Shown here one piece after another: positions 34,834 to 49,800 of a stretch of DNA of 64,000 nt. Both the position numbers and the translations under genes were made by a program. The stretch is from Nectonema munidae (lineage: Eukaryota; Nematomorpha; Nectonematoida; Nectonematidae): the NCBI GenBank assembly GCA_030549495.1, contig JAUIRK010000823.1, positions 65,001 through 129,000 of the forward strand. The letters run 5' to 3'. The notes below the pieces were generated by a model. The model saw only the letters and a list, made by a program, of their open reading frames with translations. It was not told the DNA's origin and made no database searches. The first letter of the stretch is position 1, and each line of letters begins with the position of its first letter.

Positions 34834-37800
34834 CTAGCATCAAAAACATGATTATCAAAATTAAGGTTATAAAGTTTAAATATTGAATTTTATAAAATGA
34901 ATAGTACTAACCGTGTATGTCTTTTTCTCTCCATGATAATGCTATATGTATCTCAGTGTATGGAGCTGCTTATATCATAATAATCATGTGTGTGGTGCAT
35001 GAATTTGGGTGTGTGTATGATTGTTCTTGTGCTTGTCTGCCTATATGTATGTAAAACTGCCCACGTGCGTAGGTTGTGTCAAATCGCTGTAGCTGCTCGG
35101 TCTCATACGAGGGTTAGGATTAGGTTCCTAGAAGACGCTTCGAAAAAGCTATAATTGATCAATTTACAAGACGGGGTAGTGTTTATTTGATGAGTAGGCG
35201 TCTTTGTCTTCATTTATTGATAAGCTGATCTTTAGAGTGGGCTTTTAAAAGAACAATAACTGCATGCTTATTATTAAAGTTAGATTTTTAAAAGGTCATT
35301 TGTATTACATTAATTTCTAATATTTTTTTTTACAAAATAACTATTTCAAATAAATTGGACTGCAAACAAATATAAAGGATCGATACTTCATTTTAGGAAA
35401 GGGGCAATGGCCCAATACCCTCCTTCCTCCTCTCTGAATACGCCATTGGTACTACTTGATGTAAATGAAAAAAATTATAGGCTTAAAGCAAGCATAAAAT
35501 GTGCCCCGTCTTTTTCTAATGTATGAATACCTTGTACTTCTAGTTCAGATGAATGTGATAAGAAAGGAAGGAAAGATGTATTGAAGCTCAAGCTAGTAAT
35601 ATATATAACAGCGAAGTGAAAGATGCGGCGTTAGCGGCAACTAGTTATGAAAAGTTCTGTTTTGATTTCTGTCAGGTTTTAACTTTAGTGGAGAAAGTTG
35701 GTGGCGGATCAAAGTTACAAGTGACCTGTTTCCGTACTCAAAATTATAAAATCAGATTTTCACGTGCCAATGAAAGAAGATTTGATTGAATCTAAATTGT
35801 TTATTATCTAAATTTTTAATAAAATTTCATGATTAAATTTATTAGTGATTATCATATAATGTAAGGGGTTATTATAGGGCATCCTGGTTTGGTTTGACCC
35901 TCCCTCAAAATGTACCTGGCGAGTTATGAGATGATGACAAAAAAGTTCTCATTGAGAAGTAACATCAATAAAAAATTTTATTCCAGCATAGGAATAATCC
36001 TAATATTATCACTAATCCCCAGCCCAGGGAGAGTTTCTACGATTTTTATTTATCATTTTTATAAACTTAGGATATATTGTACCTTTATTTTTAAGCACCA
36101 GATTTCAAGTTGTTTTATCAAATAATAATCTATAAATCAAAAGATGCTTCCTTTAACTTTATATCATCTCTTCAAAATGCATAACATCATTAATATTTTT
36201 AAATATATAACAGTATGCAGTTTTATAATAAGCAAGTTTTTGCTTATTTTTTATATAACTTTTGCTACTCTAGCTCAAAGATAGAGGTTTTAAAACGACC
36301 CTGAGTGTAAAAATATGTCTGATAGAAAAGCTTACTGATTAAATTTCTTTCCACTTGGAAAGTTTTCCTGCTCAGGTAACGGTAAAGAAGAAGGCATGTG
36401 TTTGAGTGTTGGTTCTTTCATCACTAAATTGTGACAAAAATAGAAGCAAGTAAGTGAAGTTAAAATGCTATAAATTTACTTAAATCAAAGTGGAAGAAAT
36501 TAGTGAGGGAAGAGTCCCACTTGACTTGGAAAAAATTAAGTGCTGCTGGAGTCAAACTATACTGGTATTTCTTGTAAAAATCGAAAGTGCTGAAAGTTCG
36601 CTTTACAAGATCAAACCTAAGACAAAAAGAACAAAGCGATAAGTATCTAAGATCAAGCTTAACTAAAAATCACACTTAGGAGTGCTAGTTGAAGTTTGAT
36701 CAGTCTCTTCAATTTTGAGAGAGGAAAAATCTATCCTTTCTTCTTGCAAGTAAAGAACAAAGACCATTCTGTGATATCCGCTTTTTCGAAAAGGAAAAGG
36801 ACGCATATAGGTAACAACCTCATCTCCATCCCTGATATTGTTTGGATTTCTGATGTTGGATCTTTAAAATCAAAAACAAAAACAATTACAAAAGCTTTAT
36901 GAAAGAAACCGTACTCGGTCTTTTCGTCGACAGATAGTTTGTCGAAGGATATTTGGTCTAATGGAGCTTTTATCGAATGACCATTATATTTAAAATGTTG
37001 CCTTTTTAGTGAAGGGAGGGAGGACAAAGCATGCAAACTCTGATCTGTTTGGATAAAAAATTAGAAGAATTTTTTTACTTTTAACCAATCAAATTACCAG
37101 AGAATCGAGCCAATTATTGTGAATATTTCTTGAATAAATTTTCACTAATTAAATGAACGCACATGAATCTCGGATCTGACAAACTAAAATTGAATAATTT
37201 TCAGCCATTCTCTATACTATATTTAATAAATACAAGCAACTGAATTACCAGTTATATGTAGTGACTTAAAAATGATAAACGATTTAAATAACAAATATTT
37301 ATTATTAATACAGACATTATTACTGATATACGGTTATAAATGATTAAACAGTTAACTAATAAATAATTAGAAAAGTAAATACTCAACTAATTTTTATCCT
37401 TTATATAAAAAAGACCTATTAGCAGAAACGCCGACTGGGAAAAAAATAGTCCTTCAACAAAAATGCGTTCGAACAAGTGGCCATCAACAAAAATTCCATT
37501 TTACCAAATGTCTGTCTAAGAAAGAAATAGGTAAAAAGGCTTGTACACAAACCAATGCAAATATTCGCCTTTAGGATTGAGACAGTGAGTGTCCAAACTC
37601 GTGAAAAGAAGGGAATACAATTTCTCTTCTTTATCGCTAGTCTTTATTTTCAGTTCTGGCTGTTTAGCAGTCTAATTTGAAAAATTATATAAAATGCATA
37701 CTTCATCCATATTAGATTCGATCAACCTTTTAGATCAACCCTTTTTGTCATATCACATTTTAAAAAATAAAATATCTGTTCTAGCTGAACAGCATTGTTT

Positions 37801-40800
37801 AGTAGACAATTGTGCAATGGTAACCCATATTTCAAGTTCAACTGAAAAAATGTCCGGTAAATATCTATGGACTATCAACAAAAGAAAACTAATAAAAAAA
37901 TCGCATTCCAACAAATGCATACATAGAATGAAGCCGTAGCTATTTATTGTTTTTTTTGTTAGAGGAAAAAGGCATAAAAAAACTTTAAAAAACTAATTTG
38001 AAAATAAATATCAGAAACGTAGGTCGACTATCACCCAAACATTATGGGTTACTATCAAGGGAGAGACAAATCAAAAGAGTGGCATGAAAAAAGGGTGGCA
38101 AAAATAAGGAAATTCAAATGAGGCCAAAAAATACAGAAATTCAAATGAGTGACTGAAATTGAAAGGAGCCACAAATCAAAGAAGTGGATGACAAAAGGGT
38201 GAAAAAGTTTTAAAAAAAAACAACAAATCCATAGTGAACAACGATTTGTGACGACAAGGAACTGCCTCTATTGATGATTACCTAAAGGGGATTGCAAATA
38301 ATCTTCATTTTGAGGCAGCCACTCTTGATAATCATTGACGAAGTTACTAGTGATGAAAATTCAGAATAAATATTAAATAATTTTTTTGCAGTTTATGAAT
38401 TTTATACGAAAATTCATGTTATCACCCCTTTGAACTAATAACCCCACCGTTTGTCTAAGACACTCATGACCACTATATTATTTTTAAAGGTAGTATAATT
38501 GTTTGACAAGTCAATCTATTAAAATAATATTTGCAAACAGAATTATTACAGAAAACAAAAGAAGTTTTAGCAGTTAGAGAGAAAATTTTAGTTCTTGTTT
38601 AACTGTTTGAGAACCAATATCCGAAGAAATGAAAATCCTTTCTTCAAATATATAAAAAAATCATGAAAAAAAAGACGAATAATCTTGAAAATCATGGTCC
38701 TGAAAGGGTTACGGCGATCTTATATTCCTGCCAAATTAAAATTTTCTTAATTTTTTTTTATATATTTTTTCAAAATATAAACAATTAAAATGCTTCTATT
38801 TGTTGGTTTATAATTTTCCCTAACTTTAAATTTTACAAGAAGCCAGTAAATAATATTATCCATTTAATATAAAATGATTAAATCAAACAGCATGATAATA
38901 ATCAATAGTTTTTAATCAATTGGCTTATATAAGCAAATATTGACGGACAAATATTTTAAATCAATAGTTATACTAATCGCAGTATTCATCGTACTTGAGC
39001 AGTTGTCTTAATCCCATAATTAACCATTAGGCAATTCGCTATAGCATAGTTGTCCTACTCAGGTTACTTTCAGCAGAGCAGTTGTCTGTCGTGGAATTGT
39101 CGGGAAACTAAAACGTTATCTTTCGTTTTTAGGGAAGTTATAAATACTTAGAGCAAGTCTCGTCGCGAGACTATTTTAATTGGGCTTGAACTATAATACA
39201 TTTATATATTTGATGGGAGTTCCAGGGAACGGGAGGGGCAAGCTTTATAGGTTTATGACCTAACTTTTTGAATGTGCAATAAAAAATTTTTTTTAAAGAG
39301 TAGCACTTGGTGGAAACATAAAAATGCACAAATCATAAGAAATAGTGGTAACTTCAAATGGTTGCGGCGCACTTTGAAATTTTTGGGGCATACAAAAGTG
39401 CCATGGTTTTGTCCTATTTATGCGCTAAGATCAATAACAAACGTGATAGCAGTGGAATGTGATTTCTTCTTCAAAAAAATAATCTTCAAGAAAATAGCTA
39501 TCCAATTCTATAAAGCTAATTCCACCCTTTTCTCACAAAATGAATAATCACTCATAAGCTACTTATATATCCAGAAACATAAATTCACAGAACAAATGCA
39601 ATGAAGGGCAGTTATTAGCATTTGCATTTAAAATTGATTTAATAGATCAAAAAAATAGTACATTTTTTGGATAACATTTGAATTGATTGCTATTAATACA
39701 AAATATTTAAAAAATTTATATACTTTGAATTCTTTATTAGTATTTGTATCGGTATCAACATTTTAAAAAATAATGGGTCTCGAGATCTGCATCGGTATAA
39801 AAAAAATTGAAATCGGTATATCACTATACTATTACCCCCGATTTATGTGGTGGAGCGCGATGGAAGCGACACCAAGAGTGGTTGAGTTCAAATCCCAGTA
39901 GAGGTCAATTATTTTGAGAAAATTTTTTTCTAAGTGTCAGTAGATTTTAACGTTGCCGTCTTCGATTGTGTAATGGTTAACTACTACTATACATTATAAA
40001 TATTATTATACTGAATTTATATAAACAAAAGATGAACGTTCAAATGTTTACACTCATTTAGTTTGCTATAACAAAAAGAAAAAGGGCAATTTAGTCATAA
40101 AGGTACCGTGGGGTGTTTTCATCAAGAAGGCGCCGCTTGTATCGAATTATGAGGAAAGTAAGGTTGATGCAGAATCGAACGCAGTATCTAAACAACCTTA
40201 CTCAAGTCCCCTATAGTCGCATAAATCTATCATTTTTAACAAATTAATAAGCGCAAAAGTTTACCCATTTTCTTACGCAATCGTGCTTATAAGCGTCTCG
40301 ATGTACATCAATTTTGACAATGAACGTTAAGCTGTAAAAAAGTATTTCTTAGACCAACGGTTGTCAAGCTGTTGTGCTGGGCATAGCTCACGTACGCCTA
40401 ATTTTAAAATGTAATTCCTCATCGACCTCATTATTCTTACGATTTTACAGCATTTCTAGTAATAAATTAGGTGTGATTTTATGAAGAATTATGCTATGTC
40501 CTCTGTATTATTTTATAATATCGCTTACAATTTTCTTTCAATTTAATACTTCTTTTGCAACGAAGACTTTCATCCCGACGGATCACCTTTTCCCATGTCT
40601 TTGATTTCCTCGTATACTTCTTTTTATTGAAGTGCAATTTAACCAATACTTTTTTCATGAGCTTAATTCTTTCTTGTCGTTTCGTTTCATTTAAATGCTA
40701 GAATATTTTCACTGCAATAATTCCTGACTCTGACAGATTTCATAAGTTTGATATAATTATCTAATTTGTGAGAAAGAGTGCCAATATACTGAATAGTTTT

Positions 40801-43800
40801 CAAATTCTAAAAGTGCATATGACTACATTTGAAATGCACTTAATTATAAAAGACTTATTCTTTTTGTAAAGACAAAAAATTTTAATAAAATAGGGAAAAT
40901 TTGGCTATATCACTGATTCTAATATTATAGTAAAAAAGACACACAGAGTCCTTAATTCGGCAAGTTCTTTCTATTAAAGTATATAACTTGAACAATTAAA
41001 TTGAAATTAAAAAGAATCGACGCTCCAATTTTCAAAAATGCACGCCATATATTGCCAATAAATAAAACAAAAAATGAAATGAAAATACATCACAAGCAGT
41101 CAAGATATTTCCTCCGTAAATTGGTATTTTGTGAGCTGAATCTTCAGCCATATCATAAGCTATCTTCATGTCAACCACGGGATAAAAATAAGCAAACTCT
41201 CCATACATATCCTTGAAAATATTGTTCTGTAGTGCTATAGTACTTATGTGAAAAGGCTTGTACTCTTCATTCCATAATTTATCAATTTCATCATAGCAAA
41301 ATGGAACTAAAATACAATTAAAAATATAAGCATACGGACCAGTAGTAACTCACGTTCTTCATCATGTGGGAATGGTTGAAAATGATTGATATTGGTAAAT
41401 CAGATCTGAGATTTTGAGCAGTTCATTTGAATACTCAAAAGTTAATCAAGAATGTTCAAGAAAATTAATCAAATATTTTTATCTAATCAGATCAAGTAGT
41501 TTGCGTAATCTGCCCTCTTTCCCGTGACAAAAAACCTATAAATGTAAAGAAAAACACCCATTTGATCCAAAACTATCTTAATCCATTTGATGCCAAATCA
41601 TCTTTACGCTTTTCAGCCATAATTGGTACCCAAACACTGACGAAATAAAAATATTCTGGTTTAAGTAGTACAAAAACCCATTCAAAAAGAAAAGTAGACT
41701 ATTTTGATGTTATCACATTTATTACCAGAAAAAGCAGTAATCTGATATAAAATTATATAGATGTACAAACTAGAGTACTGCGCAGTGTGGGCAAGTTATG
41801 TGGGTATTTGTAGGCCGGGCGGGTAGATTTTTGATTTGCGGGTAATATTTCAGAACATTTAGATGTTTTTTCTATTTCTTAGCAATCAAATTAAAGTATT
41901 AAAAAGATTGAAAGATGAATCAGCAAACTTCATAAGCATCATAGTGTACTTATTAATTGGTTATAGTCCGTTATGCCCAATTTGAGAGAAATATGCGCAT
42001 TTATAGGAAGAAGAATATTACAGAACACACAAACCCACATAACACTGTTTTTGCTGTATTAGTTGTTTTGAAAGAAGTTCATGACTTTCTTCAATAAAAG
42101 AAAGGGCATAATGTGGAGTATGGTGTACGTTTCTGTGTGTGAGAATTCAAATTTAAATTATATTACATTAAATTAATAAAGATAAATAAAACCTTTTCCT
42201 TCATTAGCTCATTGACAATTAATACATGTTAAATGATTTTTCTTTAAGTTTGATGGCTACCTATCAACTAAAAAGCTTTATTTATACAGTTTTTGCATCA
42301 ATGCCTCATTCATTTTCACATTTGATTTGAAATCGAATGTTAAAAACGTTGCCACGGCAACTGGAGTACAAAACCATTATTTTTAGTCTAAAATAAACTT
42401 TTATTGCTTTTAGGGAAGATTCAGAAATTTTGTTAACTGCTATATTAATGAATTAAAGTTGAAAAATATAATTTTGAAGTGTAATTGTTTAGCAAAGTAT
42501 TACATTTTAAAGATTATATATGAAGCACGAGGGTTCTTATAATAATGAAAACTGAGAGATCTGAAACGAATCATAACTTTAGATAATATTATATACAAAA
42601 AATAAGAAAAATAACTTCATAATAGCAATTCGAAAAGTATCCTTGTAAGTGTAAAGTATTCGAAAAGTATCCTTGTGTAATTTACCCCCGCCTTCAGGAT
42701 AATACCCTTTTTCAAAGAGGAGCCTAGTTATTAAAAATTAATAACTGTTTAACTAACTAATAAACTAACTAACTAATTTTAATAACTAATAATAATAAAA
42801 ACTAATCTCATAAGATCGAAATGAAACATGATTAACCCTTATCGAACCACATATTTTTAGTTTCTAGCCAGGCCACCTTACTACAATTGTAGCCCAAAAT
42901 CAAAGTCAGATATTTCCAATAGGCAGCAAAAGATTTATTTTCAGAGATATCACAAATAAAGTATAGAAGTATAAATTTCTTCTGTTTTGAATAAAAAATG
43001 ACGATTGGAAGGCTTCTGCCAAAAAAAATTGAGAAATAGAGAAAGGTAAAATTTTATTTTATAAACAATTTCTACAAAGGCTAAATTTGTGCTTTAAACA
43101 TATTTTTATCGCATTTGTCACATGTCCAACGCGTGGATGACTTACATTCACCCTCTTTACATTTTAAAGGTATTGGCGACGCTTTTTTTTGGATGAATTT
43201 CACTCGTATGCGCATATTCAATTCGAGTATGTTCCTTAATCCCTTATTGCGCAAAAGACATTTTTTTCTGGCTGTAAACATGCTCATTGTTGAATCTAGC
43301 AAAAAGATTTTCATGAGCAATTTTTTGATGAAATTGAGCTTTGAATTGGTGTACCCAGTCTCCTTCATGATTAAATGAGAGTTGAGTGTACAAACATCCA
43401 AAATATTGAAGAACAAAAGCGGGTACTTGTTAGATTTTCGACGACATGTAAAATTTTCTATTCTTTGGTCCATTATGTCAACTCCACCTTTGAACTTGTT
43501 GTAATCTAAAATGATTTCAGGTAAGATCATACTTTTCTTCATTTACTTGTAACTGAGTGTGGAAGGATGATATTAGAAGAACATTTTTATTTTTCTTTTG
43601 CTTATAAGAGTATAAAACAATTTTGTTATCGTGGTTGTACAAATGTTTTGTACTGTACAAACTTCTTTCTCTCAATTCTAAAAAACTTTGTGGTACATCT
43701 TTCGAAAAACATTTTATCGTAGCTGTCATTGTCAGCCCATTTTCGAGCAAAATTCGACAGAGATCAAACGATCCGAAAAACCTGTCTAAATACACATTGC

Positions 43801-46800
43801 GATTACTTTTGAAGTAAGCTTCACAAAGGTAAGAGGTAGAGATGTATCGGATGTGAAATTTTTTAGATCCGCGGATGCGGATGCGGATCAATAAATTTAT
43901 ATTAATGCGGATGCGGATGCGGACATTATACTTTTTAATATAACAAGCCTTTGTTTAACTTTATTTGTTTACAACTTGGCAAACTAAAAAATTTATTTAC
44001 AATAATTAAATTTTATCATAGGTAAGTTTTTTTTGATAAATAAAATTTTTTCAACTTTGTCTCCTAGAAGTCTTTTTCTTTTATTGGTATAAATGTTTCC
44101 AGCAGTACTGAAAAGCTGTTCGCTTTGCACGGTGCTAGGAGGACAAACGAGATATTGGAATGCAATTTTTGATAAAAATGGATACTGTTTTTCTTTAATT
44201 CTCCACCAATCCAAACTATGTATAGTTGTACCATTGATTCTTTTCTCTTTTTGATATCTCATTATTTCTCCACCACAAACATTATCTTCGTTTTCTTGTT
44301 CATTTTCTTCTTCACTATCAGAATTTAACATAGAATTCATCACTTCATTTATGGTAGTAAAATTTTCCTTAATACTTTTTTTCATCTTTTTACAGCTTGG
44401 CATTTGAGATTGATTATCTTCTTTATCTTCATATAAATTAAAAAGGAAATTCTTCACATTACTTGTTATTTCAGAGACAGTAAAAAATTTACTTTTAAAT
44501 CTTGGATCAAGAAAAGTAGCTACGGTGTAAAATTCTTCATTTTCAATTTCACCAAATCTAACTTTGATTTCAGAATTCATCTTTTCTTTCATTACATGAA
44601 TAATTTTCGTTATATCTTTATCTTGATTAAAATTGGTAATTTTTTCATATTCATCTTCTTCCTCATGTACCCATATTTTTTCTCCAGTATTTTGATATGT
44701 TAATGTTTTTTTCAAGGCAACAATATTGGGGATAACTTCTGAAATTGAAGATGATGTGTAGCTGAGTTTTTTTGTTATTTCCTCATATGGATCCAAGACG
44801 TCAACTATTTTTTCCATTAAAAGCCACTCAAAGTTGTTTATCTGCTTAACTTTAACATTTGTAGCACTATAAACACATAACGAATCTTTTACTTCGAGTA
44901 ATCTTTTCAACATGTAAAATGTGCTATTCCACCTAGTAGGTGTGTCATTCAAGATTGAAACTTTTGGAAAGTTTAAACGATCTTGAATTTTTTTTAATTC
45001 ATCCTGTGCCATAATAGAATGATTAAAATGAGAGCCTATATCACGACTTTTTTTTAATAGGTTTTCTATTTCAACATGGGATGTTAAACCATACTTAACA
45101 ACTTGTTGAATTTTATGAATAGCACAGTCTAAACTTCTCAAATTACAAAGATTTAGTGCTTTTTTAATGTTACTTCCACCATCACGCAATACACAATGAA
45201 CATGTTTGTTTTCTATCTTCCAACTTTCAAGCGTTTTAAGAAATACTTGAGAAATATATTCGCCAGTATGACGTTCTTCAAGCGGATGTGCGGCTAAAAC
45301 TAAATTCACTTTCTCTAAACCTTGTATTGTATGAGCTGTTATGCTTAAGAGTGAAACACCAGCAACACTATCAGACCAAATATCTGTTGTAAAAGATATT
45401 TTAGTTTCTTTTCCTTCAAATATAATTTTTTCCACGTTTTTTTTCACAGATTCATAAATTTTATCGCAAATTAAAGAAGAGTAGAAATTTCTTTGCTTTA
45501 GTTTGTAGTTTGGTATAACACTCGAAACAAATCTTGTGAACCCTAAATTTTCAACATGACTGAAAGGAAGATCGTCTAAAACAAGCATCTCTGAAATAAG
45601 AAAATCTATTTTGCGCGAGTTTTCACTTGAGTCTTTCCATTTTTTTGCATCAGCAAAACACTCTGTAATACTTTTCTGTTTTTCTTCAGATTTAACATTT
45701 AACATTTAGTTATCTATAAATTTGCATCTAATATGCTGTACTATTTGACTTAGGTAATGTAAAACAGGTATTAGAATCTTATTGCGGATGCGGATGCGGA
45801 TTTCAACATCAAAAGAATCCGCGGATGAGGATGCGGAGCGGATGTTTGTTTTTTTGCGAATGATCCGCATATGAGGATGCGGATATCCGATACATCTCTA
45901 GTAAGAGGTGGTAACATTTTGGTAATGTTGCACTATCCGTGCATTGATGAAAAGCAATTTTAATTGGAAAGAAGTTATTCAATGATATAATGCTTTCATA
46001 TGTCAATCTTATAGATAGTTTGAGTATCGCACTATACGTGCATTGTATCAAATACAGTCTATGCCTGCCTCCATAATACGAGTATATCTACATGATACAC
46101 ATATAGTGCGATGTAACGTGTCTATGCATAATGCTATGAAGAGATGATGAGCTGAATGAGACAGGGACGCTCTCTTATACTATATGGCTTACCAACACAA
46201 ATCTTTTTAGATTCATCATACACACTTGAGTTATAACAACAGTGTACTAGAGGGTATTTCACAAATGTTATTGCGTCTTGAAAATTGAATAACTCTTGAT
46301 TAAAATTTCAGCACAAATTTAATATTGTCTTCCTCTTTTTAAATATCTCGTCCATGTTGCACTTATGCCTGTATTGTCCATAATACTGGTCTTCAATTTG
46401 TATGTGTGTGTATAGTAGTAAAGAGAGAGAAACACAGACTGTGTTGCTTTATTTGGTAGGATGTGTATCATGTAGATATACTCGTATTATGGAGGCAGGC
46501 ATAGACTGTATTTGCTACAATGCACGTATAGTGCGATACTCAAACTATAATCGCATTCAAGAAAAGATTGACATATGAAAGCATTATATCATTGAACAAC
46601 TTCTTTCCAATTAAAATTGCTTTTCATCAATGCACGGATAGTGCAACATTACCCCATTTGCTGCGTCGCAAAGCCAAAATATTTTCGCACCGTACTTAGC
46701 GGACTTTTGAGGCATATAAACTCTTCCGAGGCGAATTTTTATATATTTCGTGAATGGCGTCCAATTTGTCTTCTTGTTGACGTTCTCTTCTGTTGGATCT

Positions 46801-49800
46801 ATCATCTAGTGATAGCATAGAAACGAAGTCTTTGAAACGATTCCTGGAAACGGCACAACTATAAAAAGGCTTCGAATCTCCTTTTTTAAAAAGATTGTTT
46901 ACAGATGTGAAATTATCTTTGTCTGCTCCAGCTATAAGAAGAACGCTGCAACAAGCAGTAAACTCTCTCATTGAAAAAACTTTTCTTCCTTTATCTAAAC
47001 ACTTTTTATTTGTGTACTCCAAAACTTTTGACGCAATCTCATCAGTGAAAAAAAGCTTGAAAGAATCCATTTCTCTTGACTCACAGTAGGTCCACGTTTG
47101 AAATTTATTATGTTTCTTGATAACAGTCTATTGAAAAAAGGATTTATTGACCAATTTATGTTGCTCTTTGAGACCAGCTTGTTGCCTTCAGTTGTTTTTG
47201 AGACCATTATTTGAACGAATACTTAACCTTCGCTATACGCACATATGGCAATTTACTCCACACCAATATTTAAAAACTCGATAGCGTAAAATTTTCTCAC
47301 TATCGTAATTTTTTAACTACCATGTAAATTTAAGTAATTTTATGATTTTTCATGGATTATACCTGAAATTACCATATGAATATTTTTTTTCTGAATATTT
47401 TCGAAAAACCATTTTTTTGACTTTAAATTTTCTAGATGGCGTTAAAACTTTCAAGAAAAAATAGCCTTCCAACTTCATATAAAAAAATTTATTGACAAGG
47501 AAGATAAAAAAAAATTATATACAGTTTTCACATATTAATTTAGTGTGATTTTTACACATAAACAGAGAGCATTTCTTACATTTTCGCGTTGTTCTACTTT
47601 TTTTAGGCTTGCAAATATTGCAGAAACCTCGGCTACTTGATGATTCTGAGCTGTCAACCTGGTAAAATCCATAGAAGCTTAAAATATTTTTTGTCTTTAG
47701 ATTTATTTGAGGAGTTTGCGACCTGATTTTCATGGACTCTTCGCTCAAAAGCATAGCCAAATGCTTTATAAACACTTTTCTTCCACTACTTTTTATTGAT
47801 GGGTAGTTGTCAGGCGCATTGAACTTCGCAATGATGAAAGAATTTAGAACACTCATATCAAGATAATTCGCAAAAGCTGCTCGAGTCCATCTTCTACAAG
47901 GTTTGTAGCTTCGGTATTGCTTGACCATTCTATTCGCGACGTCTACCCCGCCTTTGTATTTGTTATATTCTATTAGAGATTCAGGCTTAGCAAACTCAGA
48001 AGAAATCTCGACCTTTTTTCTGTGTTGAGATGAAAGAATGTAGACAACTTTAAAATTGCGTTTTGCATGATTGCGAGGAATATAAGCGGAAAGGGAAGCT
48101 TGGCGAGAATAAATGATACGGGATTCACATTCATTTAGATCAAGAGATTTCAAATAAGAAGGCTGAAGAATTCGTGGGATAAATCTTCGAGAATACATGA
48201 CTGTACCACAAATGGTAATATTTTTTGTAAGTCCCCACTCTGCAATTTCATGGGAAGTGAAAAATCGATCAATATAAAGGCCACAGCCATCAGGTAGATT
48301 TGCATCTGTTACCAATCTTTTGATGATGTTCTTAGAAGAAAAGTATTCTCTGTTGGGTAAACCAGAGATGTAAATTTCTGGTTTGAGAAAATAAAAACTT
48401 TCAGCATCATTTAGATGATAAAATTTAAGTCCATAATGACCGGGCTTTTTAGGATCATATATCTTTATATTGCATCCTCCTCTAAAGCTGACCAACTGTT
48501 CGTCTATTGTAACCACTTTACTTGGAGTCCAAAAGTTAGAAAAAGTGTCATAAAAATGATCATGAATCTTTCTTATAGCTGATATTTTATCATTCGGATT
48601 TCTTTCAGCTTTTTCATCAAAAGTTAAAAAATTGTGTATCAGAACAAACATATTTCTACCAAGTGCAGCCTTCAAAAAGGAACACCAAAAGCTTCATTGA
48701 ACAAGTTGGAAATTTTTATTCTCTGATCCATTGATTGACCTATATACATCAAGCAAGACAAATAGGAAACTAAGTGAAACACTTGAAAATTATCTGCATA
48801 GTGTCTAAGATTACTATGCTTAGGATTTGATGTTCTAAACGTAAAATTTAAAAAAATATTTACTTGACCTTCTATAAGTATAAATTACACAAAACTAAAT
48901 CAATGGACTGAAATTTATGTAAAGCTCTTGATAAAATTGATCTGTCTTTTTGCATGTATGTGTTTGTGTTTGTGTGTGTGTGTGATCGTTTGGGTATATG
49001 TATGTGTGATCGTTTGGGTATATGTATGTGTGCGTGTGCTTATTTGTGAATTGAATTGTGAATCGTTTATACGGTCGAGGATCCAGATATGGGCCTACCC
49101 GTCAGAATTCTGAGTCCAAATTCATCTTGCACATTTTACCACACTAGCCTTTTGGTGAGTGATAAACAGTTATCTAACTTTCTCTGAACATATAAATTAA
49201 GCTGGGTGAAGCAAAGAAACTTAAGTATTATATATGGCGTTATAAAAATACAAAACTCATTAGACTCCTCTTGAAATAGTATCGAAGGTTCCCGTACGGG
49301 GTAAATATTGTTGTAATAGTTATGATACTACGATAACTAGACAGTTTTACCAACCCAATCTTAATCTACTCCGAAAAAACCTCGGGGCCTTTAGAATAAA
49401 AATCTCTGATGAAAAACGTATGTGTGTGAGTGTATGTAATTTTTTAATTTTTGCAACGAATTGCAGGCATGCATTTTCGTTTTCGGATATTTTGGTTTTC
49501 GGAGATTTTGGTTTTCGAAGATTTTGTTTTAGGAGATTTTGGTTTTTGAAGATTTTGTTTTAAGAGATTTTGGTTTTTGGAAATTTTGACCTGGTACCTT
49601 ACTAACGGACTACTTTCATTTGCTCACTCACTGAAAGAGGGCAGGTTAAACTTTTATAAAATAATTTAGGTTTTTGAAGTTACTACCGTGATTGAAAAAT
49701 AAAAATGTTATTGTTATTTCAACATTCTAAATTACTTTATTTGGAAGATTGATTTACAAAAAATTTAATTAATTTAGTTGAAAAAAACAAGAGTTGTGGA

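Noticed and set aside
34593-34940. A separate two-exon small gene (MERKRHT joined to the exon at 34833)
   Set aside because: The splice is in phase and the ATG context is good. However, the same last exon completes mrpl38 from the 36336 donor with clear protein similarity, so the short model is unnecessary.
36731-37036. 101-codon minus-strand frame as one gene
   Set aside because: Its lower half overlaps mrpl38 exon 5 in another frame. The upper half cannot be joined in phase to mrpl38.
39845-39912. Functional tRNA gene
   Set aside because: A and B boxes are approximate, and neither acceptor nor T stem pairs properly.
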